From assembly GCA_964452775.1 (NCBI GenBank), contig CAYVQP010000004.1, positions 1-64,000 on the forward strand: 64,000 nucleotides of DNA, given 5' to 3'. Positions 24,047 to 33,513 of this stretch are shown here, one piece after another. This stretch comes from JACKCB01 sp964452775 (GTDB taxonomy: Bacteria; Chloroflexota; Anaerolineae; Promineifilales; Promineifilaceae). The notes under the pieces are model-generated. The model saw only the letters and a list, made by a program, of their open reading frames with translations. It searched no databases and was not told where the DNA came from. A program made the position numbers and the translations under genes. Each line of letters opens with the position of its first letter. The first letter of the stretch is position 1.

Positions 24047-25495
24047 ATGCAGCTTGCCGGCCTCACACCTATCATAGTGCTGTCTATTGCCACCCTCGCC
24101 CTGGCATCATATTTGATGCGGGCGATGCGCAGGCAACGGACGGTGCGCGTGATCAGCCACATCAGTGAAGTGACTGAAGGGGCTGATCTGTTTTTGATGT
24201 CCAGTCTGCCTCGCTATTCGGGCGACGAGCGATGGGCGAAGGGGCTGCCGGCTGAAGCAGGGCAACAAACGGGGCAGCCGCTCCACATTCTGAACGGCAA
24301 TCTGCGCTGGGCGCTCCATCCCAGTACCCGCTTCCGGCTGCTGATTACCAGTCCGGGGACCGGCGAAGGGACCAGCTTTGTGGCCGCTAATCTGGCAGTC
24401 TGCATGGCTGCCGGCGGCGCGAAAGTACTCCTGGTTGATGCCGGTCGCTCGCGGCGCGTGTTGCATAAGTGGTTTCAATTGGACGATGGGGTGGGATTGG
24501 CTGATCTCGCAGAAGAGTGGCGCGGAATGGCTGCCCCGACAGACGAAGATCGCGACCGGCTGATCATGCGTTATGTTCGTCCAACCAGGGTGGAGAACCT
24601 GTATGTTCTCACCAGCGGATATGGAAGCAGCGACCCCAATCCAGACATCATTGCCCAACTGCCGGAAGAAATGGTTGCGCAGTTTGACGCAGTATTATTG
24701 GATGCGCCTTCGCTACATGAGGCCGGCAGCCCATGGAAGTTGCCATTCTGGCATGACGTGCTGCTGGTGAGCATGATCGGGCGCACCCGGGTCAGGGCCG
24801 TGCGGCATACGGTCCGGCGCCTTCAAGCAGCGCAGATCCGCACCCTGGGTGTGGTGGTTAACTGCGTTCCCGAGGATCAGATGCGCTGGGTTGACCGGAC
24901 TGACGAGACAATGGTGCTGCCAGAGATTGCGGACGTGCCGCCGATTCCGGCGGTCGCAACTGTGTCCAGAGTCAGAACTCCGGTCCAGGACAGCTCAGAA
25001 CCGGGAGAGCGGCGCGAGGAACGACTGCCGGCGGCGCACAGGCTTGCGCCGGCGATCGCGGTGGCCGTTCAAAGCGACGCTTCCTTGGATGCACTGCGTG
25101 ATGAAGTCGCCCGTCTCAGCGCCGGCATTGCGGATCAGCAGGCGAAAATTGAAACCTGGACTGGGACAGTGCGAACATTGGAGGCGCAGTTTACTCGCTT
25201 ACTCAATGAAAAGGCTGAGGACAATCACAAAGTAGAGCACGCTCGCGCTCAGGTCGACGCCCAGCAGCGTGAGATTAGCCGATTGAAGTCAGTGACGGCT
25301 GAATACCGCCAGATCCTGGCGCGCAAAGAGAGTATGCTGCAGGAATACCTGGTCGAGATTACGGCCGCGCAGGCGCTGCTCAAAATGCAGCGGGAGCGGC
25401 TGGAGTTCCTTATGCAGCAATCCGGCCATCTGCCCGAGCCGGTTCCCGAAAAATCGATCAGCAGCAAGCCGTCCGGCGATATTTCGGCCGACTGA
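24047..25495 (+). CDS. BY-kinase/CpsD-like P-loop protein with degenerate Walker A and C-terminal coiled coil
   Basis: A 482-residue protein: N-terminal membrane helix (about 7-27), a P-loop domain (about 95-290) related to CpsD/CapB-type ParA-like tyrosine kinases, and a C-terminal coiled coil (about 345-460). In the Walker A region TSPGTGEGTSF the lysine normally found after EG is Thr109. The Walker A' strand VLLVDAGRSRR and Walker B FDAVLLDAPS are partly kept. No tyrosine cluster is present at the C-terminus. It is probably not an active kinase and may act as a scaffold for polysaccharide export. The ATG at 24047 was chosen over an in-frame TTG at 24038; neither has a strong ribosome-binding site. 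Confidence 0.72.
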   Translation: MQLAGLTPIIVLSIATLALASYLMRAMRRQRTVRVISHISEVTEGADLFLMSSLPRYSGDERWAKGLPAEAGQQTGQPLHILNGNLRWALHPSTRFRLLITSPGTGEGTSFVAANLAVCMAAGGAKVLLVDAGRSRRVLHKWFQLDDGVGLADLAEEWRGMAAPTDEDRDRLIMRYVRPTRVENLYVLTSGYGSSDPNPDIIAQLPEEMVAQFDAVLLDAPSLHEAGSPWKLPFWHDVLLVSMIGRTRVRAVRHTVRRLQAAQIRTLGVVVNCVPEDQMRWVDRTDETMVLPEIADVPPIPAVATVSRVRTPVQDSSEPGERREERLPAAHRLAPAIAVAVQSDASLDALRDEVARLSAGIADQQAKIETWTGTVRTLEAQFTRLLNEKAEDNHKVEHARAQVDAQQREISRLKSVTAEYRQILARKESMLQEYLVEITAAQALLKMQRERLEFLMQQSGHLPEPVPEKSISSKPSGDISAD

Positions 25496-25512
25496 AGCCG
25501 GGACGGTCGCGA

Positions 25513-26688
25513 TTATAGCCGGGGAGCCACCCGCGCCAGCCGTTCAACGGCTCGCTCGAGCTCAGACATTGCCGTCGCGATGGAAAAGCGCAGGTGTTTC
25601 TCCGCGCTGGCTCCAAAGGCAATGCCGGGCGTGGCGGCAATCTCGCCCTCTTCCAGAAGGGCATCAGCCAGGGCGACGCTGTCGCGTTCTGTGTGCACAA
25701 AGCGCGGCATGAGGTAGAAAGCCCCTTCCGGCGAGGCGCAATAGATGCCCTCGATTTCATTCAGGGCGTTAACCATGAAGTCGCGCCGCTGCTGGTATGA
25801 CCGGCGCATCATCTCCACCTCATCACTGGGTCCGTTCAACGCTGCCACGCCGCCCACCATGGAGAAGCTGGCCGCGGAGGTGATGGCCTGGCTGTGCATT
25901 CTCGCCGCCAACTTCATGATTGGGGTCGGGCCGGCAATCCAACCAAGCCGCCAGCCGGTCATTGCGTATGCTTTTGAAAAGCCGTTCGTGGTCAGCGTGC
26001 GCTCCGCCATGCCGGGTTGGGCGGCCAAAGAGATATGTTCCCGGCCATCAAAGATGAGCTTCTCGTATACCTCGTCGGTGATCACGTAGATGTTCGCCGC
26101 CCTAGCGAAGTCAACGATGGTCTCCACTTCCTGGCGGGTGAGCACACGCCCGGTAGGATTGCACGGCGAATTGACCATCAGCGCCTTGGTCCTGGGGCTC
26201 AGGCCGGCCTGCAGCGCCTCGCGAGTGACGCGGAAGTTGTCGTCCGCGTCTAACGGAACCGCCACCGGCGTTCCCCCGGCGATCTGAATCATGGGCGGGT
26301 AGGAGACCCACACCGGCTCGAGGTACATGATCTCGTCGCCCGGATTGATTAGCGCCATCAAGGCGAGAAAGAGCGCCCACTTGCTTCCCGGGGTGATCAC
26401 CACGTCAGTTCTTGGGTTGACATGCACGCCGTTTTCGCGGGCCATCTTATCAGCGACCGCATCCAGCAGTTCCGTGATCCCCTTGGCCGGGGCCGGATAA
26501 TGGGTCTTGCCGGCGCGAATGGCCCCGATCGCCGCCTCGACAATGTGCGCTGGTGTGTCAAAATCGGGGTCTCCGCCGGCCAACGCGATGACATCTTTGC
26601 CGGCCGCCTGCAATGCCTTGGCTTTGTCGTTCACCACCAGGGTGGCAGAAGGTGGAATGCCGGCCAGCAACTCGGATAACGATTTCAT
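25513..26688 (-). CDS. Class I/II pyridoxal-phosphate aminotransferase (aspartate aminotransferase family)
   Basis: A 391-residue fold-type I aminotransferase that moves an amino group between an amino acid (probably aspartate) and 2-oxoglutarate. Motifs visible are LAGGDPDFDTPAHI near the N-terminus, MVNSPCNPTGRVL (substrate carboxylate region), YVITDEVYEKLIF (PLP aspartate/tyrosine) and the Schiff-base lysine in NGFSKAYAMTGWRLGW. Size and motifs fit the Igamma AspAT subgroup. The ATG follows CAGGAGA. It converges with the BY-kinase-like gene and stands alone. Confidence 0.92.
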   Translation of the reverse strand: MKSLSELLAGIPPSATLVVNDKAKALQAAGKDVIALAGGDPDFDTPAHIVEAAIGAIRAGKTHYPAPAKGITELLDAVADKMARENGVHVNPRTDVVITPGSKWALFLALMALINPGDEIMYLEPVWVSYPPMIQIAGGTPVAVPLDADDNFRVTREALQAGLSPRTKALMVNSPCNPTGRVLTRQEVETIVDFARAANIYVITDEVYEKLIFDGREHISLAAQPGMAERTLTTNGFSKAYAMTGWRLGWIAGPTPIMKLAARMHSQAITSAASFSMVGGVAALNGPSDEVEMMRRSYQQRRDFMVNALNEIEGIYCASPEGAFYLMPRFVHTERDSVALADALLEEGEIAATPGIAFGASAEKHLRFSIATAMSELERAVERLARVAPRL

Positions 26689-26833
26689 TGACTATGATTC
26701 TCCTGCACTTTCAGTATCGCAATTTATGCCGGCAATTCTATCAGAGTAGCCCATGGCTGCGTAATGGGCAGATCGACACAAGAGAGGCGCCGGCCGTTGT
26801 AGAAATACGCCAGACGCAATGAAGGAACTGTGG

Positions 26834-27712
26834 ATGGAAGCGAGTGAATTGGGCGTTTACCTGATGATATTGGGCGTGATGCAGGATGGCGGATTACCGC
26901 ACGCCGGCTGCCGCTGCCCTCGCTGCCGGGCGGCCTTCGCCGATCCGGCATTAGCCCGGTGGGCCGCCTGCGCCGCGCTGATTGATACGCGACCCAAACG
27001 GCCCGGCGTCTGGCTGATTGACGCTACGCCGGATATCAAATACCAGCTTGACCGGCTGGCTCCGTTGCTGGGCGACCATCCCACCCGACCGGAGAGATTA
27101 CGCCAGCCGGACGGCGTGTTTCTGACGCATGGGCATATGGGTCACACGGCCGGCCTGGTTCACTTCGGGACGGAAGCGATGGCTGCCTCCGCACTGCCGC
27201 TGTACGCGCCCGCCGGGCTGATTACGGTGCTGCAGCGCTCGGCGCTCTGGCGGCCCACACTGCGATCGCTCAATCTGCGCCCTTTGCAAGATGGACAGGC
27301 TGCATCGCTCGGTAGTGACCTGACTGTGACGGGGGTGCGGATACCGCATCGGGACGAGTGGGGCGCCGGTACGTTCGCGTATCTTATTCGCGGCCCGGCC
27401 CGCAGCCTGCTGTACGCGCCCGATATTGATGCCTGGGAGGGGTGGCCGGCCGCGCGGGAAGTGCTGGCGGACGTGGATGTGGCTATCGTTGATGCTACCT
27501 TCTACTCGACGGACGAATTGGCCGGCCGGCAACCGGTGGCCCATCCGCTGGTGCAGACAACGATGCGATTCATGAGCGAGTTGCCGGCGCAACTGGTGTT
27601 AACCCATTTCAACCACACCAATCCACTGCTGGATGCCGGAAGCCCTGAGCAACTGAGCGTGCTTGCCGCGGGAGCCGTAATTGCCGCCATGGGCATGACC
27701 TTCGCCTTGTGA
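26834..27712 (+). CDS. PqqB-like metallo-beta-lactamase-fold protein
   Basis: A 292-residue MBL-fold hydrolase of the PqqB group. The N-terminal VMQDGGLPHAGCRCPRCR carries the CxCxxC zinc site typical of PqqB-type proteins. The catalytic region is FLTHGHMGHTAGL, with LTHFNHTNPLL near the C-terminus. No pqqA, C, D or E gene is near, so a role in PQQ synthesis is doubtful; PqqB-like MBL proteins act on other small molecules in some bacteria. The ATG at 26834 is favoured by AAGGA 7 bp upstream; another in-frame ATG lies at 26819. The glycosyltransferase gene follows after 31 bp. Confidence 0.8.
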   Translation: MEASELGVYLMILGVMQDGGLPHAGCRCPRCRAAFADPALARWAACAALIDTRPKRPGVWLIDATPDIKYQLDRLAPLLGDHPTRPERLRQPDGVFLTHGHMGHTAGLVHFGTEAMAASALPLYAPAGLITVLQRSALWRPTLRSLNLRPLQDGQAASLGSDLTVTGVRIPHRDEWGAGTFAYLIRGPARSLLYAPDIDAWEGWPAAREVLADVDVAIVDATFYSTDELAGRQPVAHPLVQTTMRFMSELPAQLVLTHFNHTNPLLDAGSPEQLSVLAAGAVIAAMGMTFAL

Positions 27713-27743
27713 TCTCGCGCTGGTTCGCTTCTTCGACTGCTTC

Positions 27744-28931
27744 ATGATAAAAAGCGGCATGCGAATTGCCATGGTCGGGCCGTTTGGCTTCCACCCCAAC
27801 AAGACGATGCGCTCCCGCGCGTTTCAATTCGCCCGCGCCCTGGTGGGACAAGGCCACCAGGCCGGCATCCTCATGCCCCCCTGGCACACGCCGGAAGAGG
27901 CCGGCCGGCGCTGGGGCGAGGACGGCGTATACATTGAGTATGTCTCGCTGGCCGGCGGCGTCCTGCCTACGGCCGGCCGGCTGGTTCGCGGCGCTTTGGC
28001 CTTCCAGCCGGATGTTGTGCATTGCTTCAAGCCGAAAGCCTACAGCGGCCTGGTCGCCTGGTGGTTGTGGCAAACACGGCGACGCCGGCTGCCGCTGATC
28101 GTGGACAGCGACGACTGGGAAGGCCCCGGCGGCTGGAATGACCTGGCCCCATACAGCCCGGTTCAGAAGCGCTTCTTTGCCTGGCAAGAGCGCTGGGGGC
28201 TGGGCCACTGCCATGCGCTAACCGTGGCCAGCAAGACGCTGCAAAGCCTGGCCTGGGCGCATGGCGCGCCGGCTGAGCGCGTGCACTACATTCCCAACGG
28301 GCCCGGCATCGGCACGGACACGAGCCGGGCTGCGGAAAAGCGAGCTGAGCTTGGACTGGCGGGAAGGCCGGTGGTGCTGCTGTACAGCCGGCTCTTTGAG
28401 TTGGATACCCAACAACTGGTCGCAGTGCTGAAGCGTGTGCAAGCGCAGGAGCCGGCGCTGGCGATTCTGGCGGTTGGCGGGGGTCTCTATGCGGAGCAGG
28501 CGCAGGGCTTGCGCGCGCTGTTGGCGGAAGCCGGCTTGCTCTCTGCCGTCGTTGACCTGGGTTGGAGGCCGGAAGAGGAATTGCCGGCGTTGCTGGCGAC
28601 CGCCGATGTGGGCATTTATCTGATGACCGACACGCTGCTGAACCGTACCAAATGCCCGGTGAAGCTGGCGGATATGGCCGCGGTTGGGCTGCCCGTTGTG
28701 GCCGAAGCAGTGGGCCAGGTGCCGGAATACGTCATTCCGGAACAAACCGGCCGGTTGCGTGAGCCGGGGGATGTGGCCGGCCTGGCCGCTGATATCGTGG
28801 CGTTGTTGCGGGATGAGGAGCTACGCCGCCGGCTGGGGGAAGGGGCGCGCGCGCACATGGCCGTGAACTTTGCCTGGAAACGCCTTGCAGAACGCCTCTT
28901 GTGCGTGTACGAGGCGGCGGCGCGGAAGTAG
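27744..28931 (+). CDS. GT4-family glycosyltransferase
   Basis: A 395-residue GT-B glycosyltransferase. It begins MRIAMVGPFGFHPNKTMRSRAFQ, has a linker region VHYIPNGPGIGTDTSRAAEKR, then LAGRPVVLLYSRLFE and the nucleotide-sugar-binding C-terminal domain with LLATADVGIYLMTDTLLNRTKCPVKLADMAAVGLPVV. The usual E-x7-E pair appears modified: the first position falls in a TKCPVKLADM context common in some GT4 members. Sugar donor and acceptor are unknown. The start could be 27744 or the internal ATG at 27759; neither has a strong ribosome-binding site. Confidence 0.85.
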   Translation: MIKSGMRIAMVGPFGFHPNKTMRSRAFQFARALVGQGHQAGILMPPWHTPEEAGRRWGEDGVYIEYVSLAGGVLPTAGRLVRGALAFQPDVVHCFKPKAYSGLVAWWLWQTRRRRLPLIVDSDDWEGPGGWNDLAPYSPVQKRFFAWQERWGLGHCHALTVASKTLQSLAWAHGAPAERVHYIPNGPGIGTDTSRAAEKRAELGLAGRPVVLLYSRLFELDTQQLVAVLKRVQAQEPALAILAVGGGLYAEQAQGLRALLAEAGLLSAVVDLGWRPEEELPALLATADVGIYLMTDTLLNRTKCPVKLADMAAVGLPVVAEAVGQVPEYVIPEQTGRLREPGDVAGLAADIVALLRDEELRRRLGEGARAHMAVNFAWKRLAERLLCVYEAAARK

Positions 28932-28947
28932 CATAGAACGGCCTGCG

Positions 28948-29000
28948 GGCGAGACAGTCAGTTCCGAAAGCGCGTTGGTAGCGCCGGCGACTGTCTCGCC
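28948..29000. terminator. Long inverted repeat after the glycosyltransferase gene
   Basis: GGCGAGACAGTC (28948-28959) pairs perfectly with GACTGTCTCGCC (28989-29000) around a 29-base loop. It lies between the converging glycosyltransferase and lipoprotein genes, so a bidirectional terminator role is likely, although no T-run is present. Confidence 0.45.
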
Positions 29001-29062
29001 AGAGGCCGATAAGAGTTGCTAAGGGGTAGCAGTAGGAGCGGGCGTGGCCGTCGAATCCGGCG

Positions 29063-29162
29063 NNNNNNNNNNNNNNNNNNNNNNNNNNNNNNNNNNNNNN
29101 NNNNNNNNNNNNNNNNNNNNNNNNNNNNNNNNNNNNNNNNNNNNNNNNNNNNNNNNNNNNNN
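29063..29162. other. Assembly gap (100 N) with identical 55-bp flanks
   Basis: The 55 bases before the gap (29008-29062) are identical to the 55 bases after it (29163-29217). This is the signature of two contigs that overlap by one assembly k-mer and were scaffolded without merging. The left copy repeats the end of the lipoprotein gene, so no DNA is necessarily missing. Confidence 0.9.
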
Positions 29163-29173
29163 GATAAGAGTTG

Positions 29174-30568
29174 CTAAGGGGTAGCAGTAGGAGCGGGCGT
29201 GGCCGTCGAATCCGGCGCCGCGGTCGGCGGCGGTGCGGCCGTCCCGTTCTCCACGACGATCTGGGCCCAAAAGACGACATCAGGCTCAGGAATGCCGAAG
29301 GTTGCGCCCTGCGCATTACGCAACAGCCATTCGCTGCGATGGGTACCGTTGACGGTTGGGGCGGTCAGGACGACGGTCAGGTCAATGGTTGCGCCGGGCG
29401 GGACGTTTAGCGGCAGCGGAGTTTCGTCCGGCCCGTCCATTTGTTCGCCGCCAGCAAATACCAGCGCGTAGTCCGTAGTCCAGGTGCAATCGCCGGTATT
29501 GATCAGCTGCCAGGTCTTGGTGAAGGTGCTGCCGGCAGAGATTACGGTGTCGTCCGGAATGGTCACATCGAAGACAAAATCGGCAGCGTCGGTGCAAGTT
29601 GCGGTACCCGCGCCGGGGGTCACCGCGCCGGGTTCGGGCAGGAATTGATGGTCCCAACCAAAGTTGACTGCTGCGGCCACCTGCCCGGCGGCGACATTGA
29701 CGTCGGATTCACCCAGGCCGTCGCTGGGCGGATAGGTCCAGTTGCCGGGGACGAGCAACGAGAGGTTGGGCTCTACCAGCGGATCAATTGAAACGCAGTA
29801 GGCGCCCGGCGCAAGGGCGGTGAACGAGTAGAAGCCGTTGGCGTCCGTGGTAGCGGTGGCCAGGCCAACTGCCGGACAGGCGCCGCTTCCTAGAGATACC
29901 TGCACGCCGGGGATGCCGGGCTCTCCCGCAGCGAGCACGCCGTCCGCCTGGAAGCCGCCGCTGGAGGTGTTCACGCAGCCGGCCGATGGGACCGGCGTCT
30001 CGCCGCCTTCACCGGCTATGGCGCACACATCGTGCCATACCTGCCCGCTGATTGCGCCGCTTCCGTCGCTGGGGACGATCACTTCGGAGCCTGGGGTCGG
30101 CGTTTCTCCAAGCGTATTGTCGGTCTGCAGCGTAAAGGTGTCGCTGACGTCGTTCACGACAACCGTGTAGTCGCCGGCCGGCAGTTCGGTCACATTGAGC
30201 GGAATCACCTTGTCATACGGCTCCAGCGCCTCCGTGCAGGCCACGCCGGTGGGCCGGGAGGTGGGCAGGGTGATATCGAAAGTTGTACCGTCAAAGTCAA
30301 TTACCGGTTCTTCCAGCCGGGTGCAGCCATCCGGCAAGTTGCCGCTGACAATCACATTCACCTGTACCGGGAAGGATTCCAGCAGCAACACATCCACCGA
30401 GTCAACGGGCGCGACGCCGGTCTCAGGTTCCCCAACTTCTTCGGGGGTAGTTGTCGCGGCCTCAGGGGTTTCACCATCTGTTTGTTCGTTGCCGCCTCCT
30501 AAAGTACAGCCGACCAAGAACGAACCCAGGGCTCCTGTTACCACAATCAGACGCAGGATATTTCTCAT
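29174..30568 (-). CDS. Secreted lipoprotein with SdrD_B-like and NBR1-type Ig-like domains
   Basis: A 464-residue surface lipoprotein. The signal peptide ends in lipobox FLVGC (Cys21), followed by a Thr/Glu/Pro-rich spacer. A first domain (about 55-150) is unassigned. Then comes an SdrD_B/Cna-B-like beta-sandwich (GAISGQVWHDVC..., TTDANGFYSFTALAPGAYCV) and an NBR1-type Ig-like domain (FTKTWQLINTGDCTWTTDYALVF, VPPGATIDLTVVLTAPT), ending in a TATPAPTATP tail. The ATG at 30568 follows AGGAGA; an upstream in-frame codon at 30595 would lengthen the signal needlessly. It is divergent from the VIT/vWA gene, both probably acting at the surface. Confidence 0.85.
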   Translation of the reverse strand: MRNILRLIVVTGALGSFLVGCTLGGGNEQTDGETPEAATTTPEEVGEPETGVAPVDSVDVLLLESFPVQVNVIVSGNLPDGCTRLEEPVIDFDGTTFDITLPTSRPTGVACTEALEPYDKVIPLNVTELPAGDYTVVVNDVSDTFTLQTDNTLGETPTPGSEVIVPSDGSGAISGQVWHDVCAIAGEGGETPVPSAGCVNTSSGGFQADGVLAAGEPGIPGVQVSLGSGACPAVGLATATTDANGFYSFTALAPGAYCVSIDPLVEPNLSLLVPGNWTYPPSDGLGESDVNVAAGQVAAAVNFGWDHQFLPEPGAVTPGAGTATCTDAADFVFDVTIPDDTVISAGSTFTKTWQLINTGDCTWTTDYALVFAGGEQMDGPDETPLPLNVPPGATIDLTVVLTAPTVNGTHRSEWLLRNAQGATFGIPEPDVVFWAQIVVENGTAAPPPTAAPDSTATPAPTATP

Positions 30569-30855
30569 CTCATTTTCTCCTAATTCAAGTAGCAATTAGC
30601 GCTACTTGCTGGTCGCCGGCTGGCGTTATTCTTCGGTGGGGCGATGCCCCTGTACTGCGCCAATATATCACCGGCAATCGGCAAAAAAGACCGAGAGTAT
30701 TCCCTAATAATGCACTAACACGCCCCATTTGCAAAATCAGGAGAAAAGCGCCGGCCGGCGGGAACATTCTTGGCTCCGCCGGCGTCGATCATGTAGCGGA
30801 TTGAGAACCGAGAGCGGGACCGTCCGACACCAGATAAATCAAGGAGTTTTCAGCC

Positions 30856-33422
30856 ATGCGCAAGATGATGTTACTCACTATCTTTCTTCTCGTAATCGCC
30901 CTGGCGTTCTCTGAATCTGCCCGGCCGGCTTCGGCGCAAGATGTGGAAAGCACCCCGCCGGGCTTCATCGGCCCGCCTGAATCATGGCCTCCGCCGAATG
31001 GGTTGCGGGTGGAATCTCAGCGCGTGGATGTGACCATTACCGGCCAGGTAGCCGTCACGCGCGTGGAGCAACTCTTCGTTAACGATAATGATTGGGTCAT
31101 GGAAGGCACATACCTGTTCCCATTGCCGGCCGGGGCAGCGGTCAGCGAGCTGACCATGTGGATTGATGGGACGCCTATTGAGGCCAAGATCCTCGGCGCC
31201 GGCGAGGCGCGGGCTATCTACGACGAAATCGTCCGCCAGTTGCGCGATCCCGCCCTGCTGGAGTACGTCGGCATGGACGCGGTCCAGGCCAACGTCTTCC
31301 CTATTCCGCCGCACGAGGAACGCCGGATTGCCATCGAGTACAGTCAGGTATTGCCCAGCGAAGGCGGCCTGATTCGCTACGTCTATCCGCAATCCACCGA
31401 TCTCTACACCAACCAGGCGCTGGAAAACCAGAGCATCCGGGTTGAGATCGCGTCCGACGAGGCCATTCGCACCGTCTACTCGCCCAGTCACCAGGTCGCG
31501 GTGGACCGGCCGACGGAGTTCAGCGCCATCGTAGGCTATGAAGAAGGGCCTGTCTACCCCGACCGCGATTTCGAGCTGTACTACAGCGTGTCGCCGGACG
31601 AGATCGGGCTGAACTTGCTGAGCTACAAGGAGGCCGGGCAGGATGGCTTCTTCTTGCTGCTGGTATCGCCGGCGGTTGAAGTAGACCCCACGACCATCGT
31701 CTCCAAGGATGTCATACTGGTTGTGGACACCTCCGGCAGCATGGACGGCGAGAAGATGTCGCAGGCGAAGGCGGCAGCCCGCTACGTGGTCGAGCACCTC
31801 AATCCAACCGACCGCTTTAACATCGTCTCCTTCAGCACCGGCACGCGCAATTATACGGACGAGCTGGTTTCCGCCTCGGAGCCGGGCGACTATGTTGGCT
31901 TCATTGACGGCCTGGAGGCGGCCGGCGGCACGAATATCAGCCAGGCGCTGCTGGAAGCGGCCAACCTGGGCGACGGAGAGCGCCCGACGACGGTTCTCTT
32001 CCTTACCGACGGCCTGGCCACGGAGGGTATTGTGGAGACCGACCTGTTGCTGAGCGCGGTCACAGAAGCCATGCCTGACGACACGCGCCTCTTCTCCTTT
32101 GGGGTCGGCGATGATGTGGATACCTTTGTGCTGGACAGCCTGGCCCGCGAGCATCGTGGAACAACCGTCTATGTCCGGCCAGGCGAAGCGATAGACGAGG
32201 CGGTCAGCAGCTTCTACGCCAAGATCAGCACGCCGGTACTGTCCGACATTGCGCTTGATTTCGGCGATGTTACCGCGGAGCAGCTATATCCGGTGGATCT
32301 GCCGGACCTCTTTGCCGGCACGCAACTGGTGATTGCCGGTCGTTACCGCGAAGGCGGTTCGGCAACCATCACCCTGACCGGCGATGTGAACGGTGAACAA
32401 CAGGTCTTTGAATACGGGGATCTGCGCTTCAGCACAGACGGCGGCGATGCCTTTATCCCCCGCCTGTGGGCCACCCGCGCTATCGGCCATCTGCTGACTC
32501 AGATCCGGCTGCACGGCGAAGATTCGGAGCTGGTGCAGAGCATCGTCAACCTGAGCATCCGTTACGGAATCATTACCCCGTACACCAGCTACTTGATTGA
32601 GGAGGAAGACATCTTCACCCAGGCTGGTCGAGATGTGATCATTGATGAAGCGGCGCAGGGGTTGAGCGCGCCGGCCCCCGTCAGCGGGGCTGCGGCGGTG
32701 GACGAGGCGGCAACGGAAGCCAGCCTTGCGGAAGCTGAAGCGCCGCTTGAGTACTTTGGACGGTCGGAAACCAACGAGGCCGGCGACGCTATTGGGCCGG
32801 CGGCGGTGCAAATCGTCGGCGCCCGGACGTTCGTCAATCGGGACGGCGTNNNNNNNNNNNNNNNNNNNNNNNNNNNNNNNNNNNNNNNNNNNNNNNNNNN
32901 NNNNNNNNNNNNNNNNNNNNNNNNNNNNNNNNNNNNNNNNNNNNNNNNNGGCCGGCGGCGGTGCAAATCGTCGGCGCCCGGACGTTCGTCAATCGGGACG
33001 GCGTGTGGATGGACACCGCCTATGACGCCGAACGCTATTCGCCGCAACAGATCGGATTTGCCAGCGAGGCCTACTTTGAGCTGTTGAATGCGGCGCCCGA
33101 GTTAGGCCCGGCGCTGGCCCTCGGTGAGCGAGTACTGGTTGTGTATGGCGACATGGCCTATGAAATCGTGCCCGGCGAGGGTGACGGTGAAGTTACCCTC
33201 CCTACCAATAATGAGGATGACACGCCGACAGCTGACCCTGCGGAGCCGGGCGGTGAGCCGACGGAAAACGGCGAGCCGGCCGAACAGCCGGCGACGGCGG
33301 AAGTACAGGCCTTTGGCGCAGGCCTCTGCGCTTCGGCGGTCATCCTCCCGATGTTTCTGGGTGTGCTGGCAGGCGGTTTCTCGACGCGGACCCGACGCCG
33401 GCGAAATAGATCAGCTCTGTAA
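30856..33422 (+). CDS. Secreted VIT and von Willebrand A domain protein (interrupted by an artificial assembly gap)
   Basis: A surface protein with signal peptide (about 1-28, ending ASAQD), a VIT domain (about 45-165), a vWA domain (about 285-460, MIDAS motif DTSGSMDGEKMS), a linker, and a C-terminal membrane helix with a basic tail (RTRRRRNRSAL). This is the inter-alpha-trypsin-inhibitor heavy-chain-like build, likely a metal-dependent adhesion protein. An N run at 32850-32949 is followed by an exact copy of the preceding 55 bases; deleting these 155 bp joins the two frames into one 803-residue protein ending at 33422. The start ATG follows CAAGGAG. Confidence 0.87.
32850..32949. other. Assembly gap (100 N) with identical 55-bp flanks inside the VIT/vWA gene
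   Basis: Bases 32795-32849 and 32950-33004 are identical, so the two contigs overlap by 55 bp. The coding frame before the gap continues only when both the N run and one copy are removed. The apparent continuation to 33087 in the original frame is an artefact. Confidence 0.95.
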
Positions 33423-33440
33423 CCCGCCCCATCAAAAGCA

Positions 33441-33490
33441 AGACCCCGCAGGTCGCTCGCCTTATTAGCCGGATGCGACCTGCGGGGTCT
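33441..33490. terminator. Perfect 16-bp inverted repeat between VIT/vWA gene and rsgA
   Basis: AGACCCCGCAGGTCGC (33441-33456) pairs with GCGACCTGCGGGGTCT (33475-33490). On the minus strand the hairpin is followed by TGCTTTTG, so it may chiefly terminate rsgA. The core matches the terminators at 21872 and 47223. Confidence 0.75.
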
Positions 33491-33513
33491 GATCATTTAT
33501 CACCCCGTAGGTG

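Noticed and set aside
24047..25495. Active tyrosine kinase CpsD
   Set aside because: The P-loop lysine is replaced by threonine and the C-terminal tyrosine cluster is absent.
26834..27712. PQQ biosynthesis locus
   Set aside because: Only a PqqB-like gene is present; no pqqA, C, D or E.
29019..29270. Short reading frame crossing the N run at 29063
   Set aside because: It exists only because the 55-bp overlap is duplicated on both sides of the gap.
33005..33087. C-terminal end of the VIT/vWA protein in the original frame
   Set aside because: The frame after the gap is shifted by the duplicated 55 bp and 100 N; removing 155 bp restores the correct frame ending at 33422.
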